The notes beneath the pieces are model-generated. The model saw only the letters and a list, made by a program, of their open reading frames with translations. It was not told the origin of the DNA and did not search any database. A stretch of 64,000 nucleotides of DNA from Ditylenchus dipsaci. Taxonomy: Eukaryota > Nematoda > Chromadorea > Rhabditida > Anguinidae. Made by a program: the position numbers and the translations under genes. This document shows positions 36,541 through 49,504 of the stretch, one piece after another. Location of the stretch: the NCBI GenBank assembly GCA_004194705.1, contig SADC01001256.1:310001-374000 (forward strand), written 5' to 3'. Numbering within the stretch: position 1 is the stretch's first letter; every line of letters begins with the position of its first letter.

Positions 36541-37227
36541 CTAAAACAATTCAATCAAACATTAGTATTAATAAAAGAATTGTAAAAATGCTCATAAATA
36601 TTTTATGGATGCATAAATATTCAAACAAAGGCATAAATGAGTAATCCAGCTAGTTTCTCCAAAAAGAATTGTATCTACTGTAATAATCCTATACCCAACA
36701 AAACAGATGAGAAACCATTGCGAAATGGGCGAATGTCAATACTAGTGGAGTTGTGGATCAAAAAGGCAAAGGAGAGCGACCAAAGAAATGGGGTTAGCGA
36801 ACAGAAAAAAGTGAAGACACAGCAAAAGAAAGAGTGTGGAAAAACACGTGTGACACACTGACACAACACAATGCCAACGCCAAACAACAATGCAGGAATG
36901 AATAATCAATATGTGTTATTGGTTTACCAAACTTTAGCCGAAATCAATAGAATAACAAGTTTCATTGTTTTCAAAAGGGAATGGTATGGACCAAAATAAC
37001 CTTATTCCAAGATTGTGAAAAAAGATTCTCAAATTTATAAAAAAAATTGAAAACTTTATACGAAGTGTCAGTTAGGCGTTAAAACATTAACTGTGAGTTT
37101 GAAAAGGTATAATGTAAATTTTAAACTGGGAATACACCTGTGCGTCTAAGTCTCTCTCCGAACAAACACATTTTATTTCTGACTTTGTAGGACTGGGGAT
37201 AGTTTTGGAGTAGGCATGTTTTGTCCC

Positions 37228-37376
37228 ATTGACTATACGCGATCGATAGGACTGCAGATCATTCTGACCCAGAATGAAACCTCATGAGATAACTATAGAA
37301 TTTTAGTATAATAAGCGAGCAATTCTACAGTTATCTCATGGCTTTCATTCTGAGTCAGAGAACATGGTCGATCCTT
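37228..37376. repeat. Small foldback, 149 bp
   Basis: GATCATTCTGACCCAGAATG ... CATTCTGAGTCAGAGAACAT and CTCATGAGATAACTATAGAATT ... its complement form two arms of about 60 bp around a short loop. Confidence 0.7.
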
Positions 37377-37395
37377 TTCATTTATTTTGACCGAA

Positions 37396-37850
37396 TACAG
37401 GGTTAGTCATAAAAACACGGACATTTTAAAAAAAATAGGTAGTTCACTGCTCCATCAATTCACCAGGAAAATCGATGACAGTAATTTAGCTACCAGCGAG
37501 CTCTTTGATCAGAAGTACAAAAGATTCGATTAGAAAGACAAGCATACCGTATTTTCTGTAGTAAGTCCCCCGGGGAGTTATTTTTCAACCCTTAAAAAAT
37601 CGGGAAAAAAATATTTCGATTTTGAGATTTTCGGATGCCCGACCGAAATCTAAAAAGTGGAATCAACTAAGATCGTGGTGATTAAGAAAACGCAAAAAAC
37701 AGATTTACAAAAAAATTCCTTAGGCTGAGATATGGGGTCGAAATAGGGGAGTTATTAGAGAGGGGGAAAGTTATTAGAGGGGGACTTAATAGAGAAAATA
37801 CGGTAAACTTAAATAAAAAATGTCCGTGTTTCTTGATTGGCCCTGTACAG
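37396..37850. mobile_element. Mariner-like MITE with nested TACCGTATTT MITE
   Basis: The ends TACAGGGTTAGTCATAAAAA and the complementary TTGATTGGCCCTGTA, plus inner ACACGGACATTT / AAATGTCCGTGT, are typical of mariner/Tc1 ends flanked by TA. Copy 10 of the TACCGTATTT family (37545-37805) is inserted inside. Confidence 0.75.
37545..37805. repeat. TACCGTATTT-family MITE, copy 10
   Basis: 261 bp. The private word is TAAGTCCCCC with GGGGAGTTATT on the left. On the right GGGGAGTTATT, GGGGAAAGTTATT and GGGGGACTTAA follow before AGAGAAAATACGGTA. Confidence 0.9.
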
Positions 37851-39081
37851 TTAACGGGGTAAAAACACGACTACCACCTAAGTTCCCTTATTATTTTCGA
37901 AATAAAAAAAATAGTTTTTTCGTAGGCGCTTTATGCATAGTCATTCATTCGAATCCTCATAGAATCGCTTAAGGTCGGTTAGCTTGATGGAGACTTTATT
38001 TTTCATTGGTGGAGATCAATTGAAATTTTTTTAAATTCATATATTTCTGCTTTTTCGTTTAGATTACATGCATGTAAGATTTCATTTCAAACTTTTCGAT
38101 TCGAAAAAGTCGTGGGAAGGTCACTTTAATGTACAAATCGACAAAGAAACTACCTATAAAAATTTTAAATTATAAGATTTATTTGAATTGTTTTTCGAGA
38201 TACACCAAAAACAAAACTGCAAACCCCACAAAAATAAAGCAAAAACAAAAAGTAAAACAAAAATACTTCCTCTATACCACAAATGTCAACTAATAACTTT
38301 AGAAAAGTCCAATTCTGGCGGCTATTGATTTTCGGAGGAAATTGGCGGAACTAAGGCATAAAGAGTGTTTCACAGCGCCTAGAACTGAAAAAAATGTTAG
38401 CGAAAGCAAAAGGGACAAGACTAAGTCCAAGCAAAAGTAAAGAAGAAAAAGCTTTTTCACTCAGAACGCATTCGAATAAGAGCTGGCTGAATGGCAAAAG
38501 AGGACATGCAAATGGCGGCCAAGCATGCAACCCACGGCGCACCCGTCCCACCCATTGATTTATCCAGCTTGGCATACACTTGCGTGCGTCCACACACCAG
38601 CAACAGCAGTGGCTATGAAAATATTAGTGAGTAGAGGGAAGTGCCCGGCATTCCCAACAAAACAATAGCAAACACAGGGGCAGAAAAAAGACACACCAAA
38701 AACAGCTTTTTGTTTTCATTATGCTTTTACGTAAGCAATCCTCCGGAAATAAACCTTGTGGATTGGAAAGCCATTTAGGCTGGCCATTTTTTAGGCTAGC
38801 TGTTTTCTGTTGTGTCTAGGTGTGTGCCGCTGAAAGATATGAAGGAGAAAAAAGGTTGATGAAAAGATAGCCGACATGTATACGTGTGGTTTTGGCATTT
38901 TGGAGTAATTAAACTAAAATTTTATCTGATAAATGAAGTAGTTTGGAAAAGGCAAATATAAAACGAGAAAAATTTATTTATATTTTTGCATTTTTTTCAT
39001 ACAAATAGAGAGCAGACATGGCTGCGAATTGTAAAACAATGAGAAAAATTAAATTTGGTTTGCGAGGCCGCTGTGTCTGGT
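37851..39081. other. Intergenic between RBX1 and synaptobrevin, no gene seen
   Basis: No conserved coding sequence. The missing first exon and promoter of synaptobrevin should be in 36541 to about 38900, but I could not identify them. Confidence 0.4.
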
Positions 39082-41048
<1,967 letters not shown>

Positions 41049-41594
41049 TCTTGCTATTTGGCTTACAATAGAGACTTTTCAAAATTATTTGTCGTCCAAA
41101 CAACGAATTCGTCAGCTAAATAATAATAATCTTAAATTTTTTGAATTACTCTTATTTTTAAAATACTGTAGGCTAAATCTGCTTAAGACTAATAACTTTC
41201 TCAAATACTATTTAGTTTCAGGTTTTTATAAGAGTGATGGGCACGAGGTTTTTTATTTCCAGACAAAAAAATTGGAAGATTTATTATGGTTTTCAGTCCA
41301 TTTTTAACTTCCTCAAGCACTCCGTATCATTAGATTTGAAATTGGATCGGATAAGATAGTCTTCTTTATCTTCGACTATTTTTAAAATAAAAAAATTTAC
41401 ATGCAACTTAAGTTGTTTCGAAATTTCAGCTGGTTTGATATATTCTAAAATGACAAATTATTTTTTATGAAATAATTTTTTTCACTTAAAAACCTATGAA
41501 AATGTCTTAGATCTTAAAAGTCGTGTAATAAATTTTCAAATCAAATTTTTTGTAACTTTAACTTTTTACAAAAAAGTTGAGAGAAAAAAGACTT

Positions 41595-41765
41595 TACAGT
41601 CGAGTCTCAATATACAACAACCCCTCGGGACCGCTAGAAGATCGCGTTATATCAGGGGTCGTGTTATATCGAACGGAAATATGACTTACTTCCTTCCTTT
41701 TGGAGGGGACGGGACGGGCCCGGCGGGACAGCGTCGGACGGGCGCCCTCACTATGCTCGACTGTA
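41595..41765. repeat. TACAGTCGA-family short MITE, GC-rich
   Basis: Ends TACAGTCGAGTCTC / GCTCGACTGTA. The word GTTATATCG recurs (GCGTTATATCAG, GTGTTATATCGA) and is related to ATATACAACAACCCC on the left. The right half is GC-rich (GGGACGGGACGGGC). Confidence 0.75.
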
Positions 41766-41849
41766 TTTGTTTTTAATTTTTAGAGATTAAACGAAATTTT
41801 TTAGTAATAAGCTTTCTTTTAAACATATCAATGCCAAAACACAATGAAG

Positions 41850-42240
41850 TGACTGTTTGCGCATGCTACGCATCCGCTAAATTAGATTTTGAATGGCCAT
41901 AACTTTTTTGAAAATTTCAAAAAAGTTTCTGTTAGTGCTATCTTGTAGCTAAAATTCAGGGATAACAGGTGAGCAATTGATAAATTAGATGTTGTTTCAA
42001 AAATTGTGAAAAAAAGAAAGAATCCGCGCGAGAATCCCGACTCAAATATATGAGTGAGGATGCTTGGGCGGATTGTTTTTTTAACTCAATTTTTAAACAA
42101 TGCCTAGTCTATCAATAGCTTATCTGTTAGCTTTAAATCTTAGCTATATGATGACACCAACAGAATAATTTTTGAAAAAGTAAAAAAAAGTTATGGCCAT
42201 TTCCGTGTGACAAATCTGATTTAGCATTCGCAAACAACCT
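41850..42240. repeat. TTAAGGCRC-type foldback, copy 3
   Basis: Arms GAATGGCCATAACTTTTTTG / AAGTTATGGCCATTTCCGTG and ATCTTGTAGCTAAAATTCAGG / its near complement. It shares most of its interior with the element at 12932. It directly precedes the start of RRN3. Confidence 0.75.
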
Positions 42241-42278
42241 CTTTATTTTGTTTGAGGCCTAAATTCTGACAATTCAAT

Positions 42279-42294
42279 GCTTTTTTGCAGACCA
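42279..42294 (+). promoter_or_regulatory. Splice acceptor just before the RRN3 start codon
   Basis: A TTTTTTGCAG acceptor ends at 42290, four bases before the ATG at 42295. It is either a spliced-leader acceptor or the end of an intron in the 5' untranslated region. The same arrangement is seen at the F-box ATG (63538) and both Harbinger genes. Confidence 0.5.
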
Positions 42295-45200
42295 ATGATG
42301 TCTGCTACAAGCAGAAGACAGCAAAAAGAAGATCCAGTTACGGGTAGAGAGATTATTAAGTCATATATAAATGTGAGTTTGTTTTGGCTTTGACTGTAAA
42401 TTTGTGCAAAACTAAGTGATGTAGGTGAAACCACTAGCTATAGCCAAGTATCACCAATTGCACAAAGCACTAGATTTATTTGACACATGGGATGAGGACT
42501 CAAAAGTTGGGTTTCTAGCCCAGTTCCTAGACATGGAAGACATTTTGGATGCTAATTGCACAGAGATTGTTGCTCAGTTTTGTGTAAGTGCTTTGCACCC
42601 ATAAAATTATTGAGATTTACTGTTATAAGTACATTTTAGCGTCTAAAATGGCACACAATCCCAACTTCCATTCGGCCCAAATTTGTAGACTTCCTGGCTT
42701 GTTGGCTGTCACTCATGTGTGTCATGCTGAAATGGTCTTGCAAGCCATTGTAGCTCAGTTCTTGCCTGAACTCAAAATGGATTTAGCAGGTAGCAGTTTT
42801 TTGATGTACGAAAGTCTGCTTCTGACAAAATAAAAATAGTTTAAAAAATCGGTAACCTAAGACTGTGTAATATTATTATTTTTAAAAAGCCTATGGATAA
42901 AACATCCATAAGCCCCATTCATGGATACATGGAATGAGGACTCAAACACGAAACACGGGTCAAGTGCTCGAAAGCCACGAGACGCACACATTATTCAGCC
43001 TTGGCGACAGATTTCAGGGTAAATTGACCCTGCTCTACACGATAGAACTATATATATATATATACTGTTCAAACATTCAGAAATGATTTTTGGCTGTCCT
43101 GCAGGACAAATCTGGGGATTTGTCCTGCGGGACATTGACCTGCGGGACAACCTAAAAACGATTTTAATAGTGATTATGGCAAATCTGTTATTCTTATGTT
43201 GTAGAGCAGGGTCGATTTTCTTATGAATTTGATGAAAGCTTTGAAAATTATGACTGGGAGCCGAGATAGAGACAAAAAAGTGTTTAAAATTTGTCCAGTG
43301 TCTGTGGGAGCAGTAATGAGGCTATAAAAATATGTGAACCTCCCGTCAAAATATGTGTTTCTCCATACTAATTTTTAGAAATCATTGTTTCTCCTGGATT
43401 TTTCAAACATTTCTAATTTTTTGAATCAGCACACAGTTCTTCGATTCTGGTTTTTAATAAGGTATCAACTAGTTCAAAAACCATAGAACCTCTGTTTTTG
43501 ATAAAATAAAATATAAAATTCACTTAATTTTTTTTGGAACAGTCTTACAGTCTTTTTCGAATTAAAGCTACTTTCCAATAGAATCCCTATTTCTTACAGA
43601 AGTCCCCTGAAAGGAAATGAACGAAATATACGTGTATTCTTTCTAATAAAGGCCCTCACTCTCAAACAATGATTTAAGTTATTAAATAACCGTTATTTTG
43701 AAACGAAAAATTGATTTTTTAGTTAGCAGGACTAGATAAAATACGGTTTTAGAGGTAAAAACTGCTTTTATAAGTTTTTTAAGAGTAAGGATCAAGAGAA
43801 AAAAATTTTCTTCGAAGAGTGATTGCAAATTTCTACATTTCCTTCGACTGACAATCGTTATGGCAATTCACTTTTGCACATTAGCTTTTCCATAATTTGT
43901 TGTTATCCCAATATATTTTAGCTCCTTCAACAGCATCCTGTGTTAAAAGTATGGTGCCTATATTGTCAAAAGAGAAGCAGGAGGAGATCTATTCCCTGGC
44001 TCACCACTGCATCAAACAAATTATGACTTGTTGTCCAGCGTAAGATATAACAATATAGCTCGAGATAAATAAATGAAGTCTAAGCTACTGTTTCAGATAT
44101 TTGAGCACTCTAGTCCGGTGTTGCAAGTCGGCGTTTCCCCACTTCAGACACCTTCTGGCCAAAATGCTTGCTTTTATGCGTAACCTGATTCTGTTAAGTG
44201 AAGAGTTTCCTGTAATATCTGCTCAACTCTGGTCCCTTATTATTGATAGACTTATATATTTGGATGTGGGGTTTTTTTTAACTTAATATTTTTTAACGAA
44301 TATTAAAAAAAATTCAGACGTCAATTTCTTCTGCCAAAAAACAGTGTGATAATGATGGACCAGGCTTTTACGACACAGAAGACATTTTTATGATGGTAAC
44401 TTATATTGTAGTGGTAGCATTTTATTTTTAAGCTTTTAAATTTCTTATAAATAGTTAAAATTATGCCGAAAAAATTTTAAAAAATTCTAATATTGTCGAG
44501 TACCTCTATAACGCGACCACCTCAAGTTCGTTTCCGCCTAGGGCCTGACCATTTTTATCTCAATTTTTGGAAACTTTTTCCAAATTGATCCGCCAGTCCT
44601 GTTCAAAATATCGTGAGGATTCCGATTTTACCGGTCATTTCTAAAATAAAAATCTTTGTACCAATAAGATTCTCGGTTCCCGCTATCGCGCGATCTCTTT
44701 GTGCAAATAAGGTCTCGCTATAGCGGGAAGGGCGGATCTTATAAACAAGACCATTTTCATTTTTAGAAACGACTGATAAAATTGGAGTCGTCGCGATATT
44801 CTGGACTAGACCGGCGGATCGATTTCGGCAAAAGTTTCCAAAAATTAAGACAAAATGGTCGGACCCTATACGGGAACGAACTTGAGAGGGTTGGGTTGTA
44901 GACGGACTCGACTGTACATTATAAAAAGAACTACTTATTCAGGACGAAGAGGAGGAAGATTTATCCCCGTCACAAATAACTCCAGCTACTATATGCAATG
45001 TGGATAGCAACTCTTTTGAAACTAAGCTAGACCTGTGTATGGCAATGATTTTGAGCTATGTTTCAAGAGACGAAGAGTTTTTGAAAATTTGAAAGAAGGT
45101 AGAATTTGGCTGTAACTAAAAACACACACCAAAATACTGATTTCCCCCAGTAAATTTATTTTTTCCCCCAGTAAATTTGAATTTCAAACAAAATACTGAT

Positions 45201-48200
45201 TTCCCCCAGTAAATTACTGATTTCCCTCAGTAAATTACTGATTTCCCGCAGTAAATTTTGTATTTCCTGGAGTAATTTTTGCGGGAATTTGAATTTTCAG
45301 GTCAGAAAATACATTCAACTGGTCAGAATCCCACCCCAGAGTGGCCAGAAGCACCTGAAAGTTGGTTTTTTGGGGGTTTACTAAAGGGGGAGTAAACTTT
45401 CTGCGAAAAATCGATTGGGCGAATCAGATTTCGGGTCATATGGGGTTAATCGCTCAGAATTTCACCCTGGACTACTCGAAACCACCAGAAACCTGGAATT
45501 CTGAGCGATTAACCCCATATGACCCGAAATCTGATTCGCCCAATCGATTTTTCGCAGAAAGTTTACTCCCCCTTTAGTAAACCCCAAAAAACCAACTTTC
45601 AGGTGCTTCTGGCCACTCTGGGGTGGGATTCTGACCAGTTGAATGTATTTTCTGACCTGAAAATTCAAATTCCCGCAAAATTTACTGCAGGAAATACAAA
45701 ATTTACTGCGGGAAATCAGTAATTTACTGGGGAAATCAGTATTTTGTTTGAATTTTAAATTTACTGGGGGAAAAAATAAATTTACTGGGGGAAATCAGTA
45801 TTTTGGTGCGTGAAATCAATTTCAGCCGTAGAATTTCTAGTCATCAAAGTATTTATAAAACTTTAAATATTTTTGCAAATATATATTTTCAAAATGGAAA
45901 TTCAAGAAAAAATTTCAAAAAAAATTTTTTTGGTTTTTTCCAAGGTTTTATCAGTTTTACGTTTTCAAAGCATGTAAAAAATATCTTTCTGCCAACAGAT
46001 ATTTAAGCTTGTACTATTGTACACATTCATTCATTAATAATCTACCCAGTTTATTTGTGTGTAAAATTCCTGTTTACGTACGATTTATATTTATTGAGGT
46101 AGAAAAAGAAAAAGCTTTATTTTTACCACTGTCGGTTGATTTTTGATTTTTATAGAGCCTTTTCTACTTTTCGAAACTCTTTAATTTGCAAAATATGGTC
46201 TGTATTTTCTGAAGGAGAAGATCATCAGCTTTCGTTTGGTGTATCGGATGTCATTAAAAATAATAAATCTCGTTGATCTCATACAAAATAAAAATTTAAA
46301 ACACAAGTTATTTTCAAAATTTTGAAACAATATTTTTGGAGTTTTGTCTTTATTCCCAAGAAAATAAAAGTTCGAGTTCGAGATTAAAAAATTGTGGGCA
46401 CTTGTTTAATTTCTCCGTACTTAGATATTCTTTGCAACATCAGCTGGCTAAATTGAACCTGAGGAGCAAAATTAGCTAAAGAGGAGCGTTAAAATTTCAA
46501 ATCTAAACAAAACTTGAAATATATAATTATTTTTTCTGTAGCTTTATTGGGCCCTATTCCACAACGGAGGGTTTTTTTGCCTTGGTCCCCCTGTTGTTTT
46601 TTATTGTGATTTTTAGGCTAAAACTTAGGCAAGGGTAGGCCAGCGTATGTTAGAATGGACTTAAACATGAATCTAAGATATGCTCGAGCCCGTCCTAACA
46701 TACGCTGGCCTGCACTTGCCTGAGCCTAAAAAGTCCTAAAAACACAACAGGGGGACCAAGGCAAAACACCCCTTGTGGAATAGAGCCCTTTATTGAGCCA
46801 AAATGTATATTTTGGTTAATTTCTAAAATTTTAGACATTAACTTCTCATGGATCTTCACAAAATCCAAAGGAAGCAGCAATATATTCAATGCAATGCTGG
46901 CAGGATTCGATGAACATGTTCTTTATGCATATGACCTTCATTCTGTCTCTTATCTTTGGCTTTATTTGTGCAGTCTTTCAACGGTATTTAAATATTTTTT
47001 GACAATCAATAAGTGTCATTATTTTTTTTGTTCAGGCCAATTCTAACCAAATGCTCAACTACTTGTGGAACATTATCAGGATTCCTGTCCGTTCTCCAAA
47101 TGAATGGAAAAAGACTCATAACGCTGCTTCTTTTATTTGTGCTTTTCTCGCAAGATCTAGCTTTATTCCTATGGAGTGGGTGTTCTAAATTACTGTTTTG
47201 TATCAAGTAATTTATTTTATTTGTTTTTGCAGAATAGCATGTGTATGGCTAAGGCGAATGGCCGACTGGTGCTGTAGCTACATCAACAACTGTGAAACTC
47301 TGCGAACAACTATCGGGGGAATTCAACACGGCACTTTCTACGCGGTTGTTCAATCCCTCCTCTTTGTGTTCTGTTATCGCTACAAGGAGCTGGCTGATCA
47401 GGGAGGTAAGCTGAAAGGTTGAAAAGTGTGAAATTTTAGGACAGTCTGTAGCATACGCTGAAAATGAGGGGATTTTCAGACCATGGATAGCAAAAAAAAA
47501 CCCCGAGGCAATTTTTTTACATTTTAAACTTTGTAAAAGCCCAAGTGCACCTCGTCACCTTTCCCTCAAAGAGTACGAGCTCTCTAAGCTAATTCCATTT
47601 AGAGAAAATTATACTCTTTGGGTGCCCTTGGGATGCTGTCATTAAAGTTATTCAAGCACGGGATATTCAGTAGCCGCGATATGGTGGTCTTCTAAATCTG
47701 GTCACTGTTTATAAAAATACAGTCAAACCTAGATGAAGTAAGTCCTTAATATAGTGGCCCCTATAATATAGTGGCCCCTAGACCAGATTTTAAGGAAGGC
47801 CATTATATGGAGACCATACCGCACTTGAAACAAACATTTTTTGCAGCCATTGATGATGTGCACCAGTGGGGCTTAGGCAGGATCGTGCACAGTAAACTAG
47901 AACCACTTCGTTTTATTTCTCAAGCAGTGGCTCTCTGTTTTGCTAATGTCAGCCGGTATTTTTTTCAATTTCTAATAGCTATCTAAAATATAATATACAT
48001 ATAATACCTCAGATACCTTCAAATAGTGTACTGTAATCACATCCTAAGCCCTGACGAGACTCTTCGGCATCGACCTGTGGAGCTGTATTTCCCATTCAGT
48101 TTTTGTATGTTGAACATGTAAGCATTTCGATAATTTAATCTTCTAAATTCTAACTTCAAATTTTCAGTTGCGCTCCCAAGATTTTGCCCTTGATGAGAAA

Positions 48201-48339
48201 GTTTACACCAGCAGAAGATGATTCCTCTCCTGTGCCATCGCTTAAAAACAAAGCTTTTAAAGATGGGTTTGAAGAAGAAGAGGAGGAGGATATGGAAGAA
48301 GAGAACAGTAACGACTACGACTTTATGGCTTCATTGTAA
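42295..48339 (+). CDS. RRN3: RRN3 (TIF-IA), RNA polymerase I initiation factor
   Basis: Thirteen exons: 42295-42372, 42425-42583, 42640-42789, 43922-44039, 44097-44265, 44318-44395, 44943-45098, 46835-46983, 47036-47175, 47233-47405, 47847-47955, 48013-48117, 48168-48339. RRN3 tethers Pol I to the rDNA promoter and is controlled by growth signals. Family landmarks in order: FPHFRHLLAKMLAFMRNLI, the acidic loop DEEEEDLSPSQ, FDEHVLYAYDLHSVSYLW with LYLCSLS, HNAASFICAFLARSSFIPM, HGTFYAVVQSLLFVFCYRYK, LEPLRFISQAVALCFANVSR, VELYFPFSFCML, and an acidic C-terminus (FEEEEEEDMEEENSNDYDF). About 550 residues; human RRN3 is 651. Two frame breaks: near 42722 (one base short before AEMVLQAIVAQF) and in the A4 run at 45084-45087, which creates an in-frame TGA. 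One more A restores LKED across the intron. Intron 7 contains a 689-bp palindrome. Confidence 0.93.
43015..43225. repeat. GTCCTGCAGGAC words and TA microsatellite
   Basis: Seven TA repeats at about 43051-43064. GGCTGTCCTGCAGGACAAAT, TTGTCCTGCGGGACATTG and CTGCGGGACAACC follow. AGGGTAAATTGACCCTGCTCTAC is mirrored at 43202. Probably a small MITE in RRN3 intron 3. Confidence 0.5.
44494..44915. repeat. TACAGTCGA-family foldback, word TATAACGCGACC
   Basis: Both arms carry the core (GTTCGTTTCCGCCTAGGGCC / GACCCTATACGGGAACGAAC). The centre has CCCGCTATCGCG and CGCTATAGCGGGAA. RRN3 intron 6. Confidence 0.85.
45123..45811. repeat. 689-bp palindrome, word CTGATTTCCCCCAGTAAATT
   Basis: Arms of about 330 bp, near-perfect complements, ends CACACACCAAAATACTGATT / AATCAGTATTTTGGTGCG. 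Four to five tandem CTGATTTCCCCCAGTAAATT words sit at each end. The loop is at about 45465-45485. It lies within RRN3 intron 7. Confidence 0.93.
46548..46792. mobile_element. Harbinger-type MITE with nested hairpin
   Basis: The ends GGGCCCTATTCCACAA and TTGTGGAATAGAGCCC resemble the TIR of the complete Harbinger (GGGCCTATTGCAACAG). Inside are CTTGGTCCCCCTGTTG and its complement, and inside that a hairpin GGCCAGCGTATGTTAGAATG / CGTCCTAACATACGCTGGCC. RRN3 intron 7. Confidence 0.75.
47718..47845. repeat. TACAGTCGA-family remnant, word ATATAGTGGCCCC
   Basis: Left end TACAGTCAAACCTAG, then ATATAGTGGCCCC twice and a complement GGCCATTATATGG. The right tip is absent because the next RRN3 exon begins. 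Confidence 0.65.
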
Positions 48340-48724
48340 ACTACTTGTTATGTTTTCAACCATTGTTGTTATTGTTGAATCTGTTCTCGTTGAAATAAGA
48401 CTCCTATTGTTGATAAAAAAATGAAATTTCTTTACGAGTAGATTTCATAATCATAGTTGGTTGTTTTCGTTTTCGTTGTATAGAAATGCACTAAAAAACT
48501 GCAGAAGTAGCCATTTTGACCAATATCGTAAAACTTCTAATAAAAGAACACCCCATAATTCTTGTTTTCATAACTCGTGTTCTTGGCATTGTGTTTTCGA
48601 CCCACTTTCTAAAAACTGCTCTTGGGCAAGTTAACCCTCAATTTGTAGCCGGTGAGGTGAGCTTCAAGGAGTAGCTTGCCTGAGAGAGAAAAACACAATG
48701 TCGAAAACACGGCTTTCAATTAGG

Positions 48725-48998
48725 AGGGTGTTGAGTATTTATCCGGATAAAATCTTTTTGGGTAAAATTGTAACGATATTTACAAAAAGCATTACATTAA
48801 TGGGAGTTTTTGCTTTTTTAAGGTCAAAAATGTTTTATTTCGATAGAATGATTGGCGAAATTGGAATCCTGACGATATTAGCAGCCAGACTGTCAAAACA
48901 TATAAAAGAAATTTTGTAAAAAATCGAGGTAAAAAAGTGTTCGACACTAGGTGGGAACGAACTTTTGGGGTTTACGTTAATGGAGTTTTGACCGTACC
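48725..48998. repeat. TACAGTCGA-family copy, word ACATTAATGGG
   Basis: Core GTGTTCGACACTAGGTGGGA and right end TGGAGTTTTGACCGTA. The word ACATTAATGGGAGTTT near 48795 matches ACGTTAATGGAGTTT at 48974. It touches the next MITE at 48995. Confidence 0.7.
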
Positions 48999-49230
48999 GT
49001 ATTTCCTTTAATAAGGCGGCAGGCCGCCTTATTTTTTGGATGCTCGAAAATCGGAAAATTTGGAATTCCATCTCGAGATTTTCGTGTGCTTAACCAAAAT
49101 CTGAAACGTGTAATCGGTAGAGCTCGTGGGAATTAAGAAAACGCATAAAACAGCTTCGTGAAATATTTACTCTAGACTGAGATATAGGTCCTCAAATTCG
49201 AGGGGCCGTCTTATTAAAGGAACTACGGTA
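48995..49230. repeat. TACCGTATTT-family MITE, copy 11
   Basis: 236 bp, ends TACCGTATTTCCTTTAATAA / TTATTAAAGGAACTACGGTA: the ATTAAAG change is mirrored. The private word is AATAAGGCGGC with GCCGCCTTATT on the left and GGCCGTCTTATT on the right. It lies between the 3' ends of RRN3 and the antiporter. Confidence 0.9.
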
Positions 49231-49504
49231 TTAGCCTTGTATTAAGCCGGTATTTACCCGGAAATCGGGTAAATTTTTAAATTTCCGTAGTCAAGTTCGA
49301 ATTAGCTCAAATTAGCCACTATCCATGTTTCGGTCATGAATTTTATTTTTTTAGTTTTCAATTTTGCATTTTTCGAAAGACTCGTGATGTGTCGGTCTAA
49401 CCTTCTAGCCAATTTTCTATACAACAAACAAATTTTTATTACCAACCAAAAATATGCATTTTGAAAGAAAATTTTGTGAAAAAATACTTTAGATCACATC
49501 AAAA

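Noticed and set aside
45088..45092. In-frame TGA in RRN3 as a selenocysteine or recoded codon
   Set aside because: The frame after the next splice needs a one-base correction anyway, which removes the TGA and restores LKED; no SECIS-like structure was seen.
45362..45722. Overlapping reading frames on both strands with the same peptide (WANQISGHMGLIAQN)
   Set aside because: The identical peptide appears on both strands because the locus is a palindrome; it lies in an RRN3 intron.
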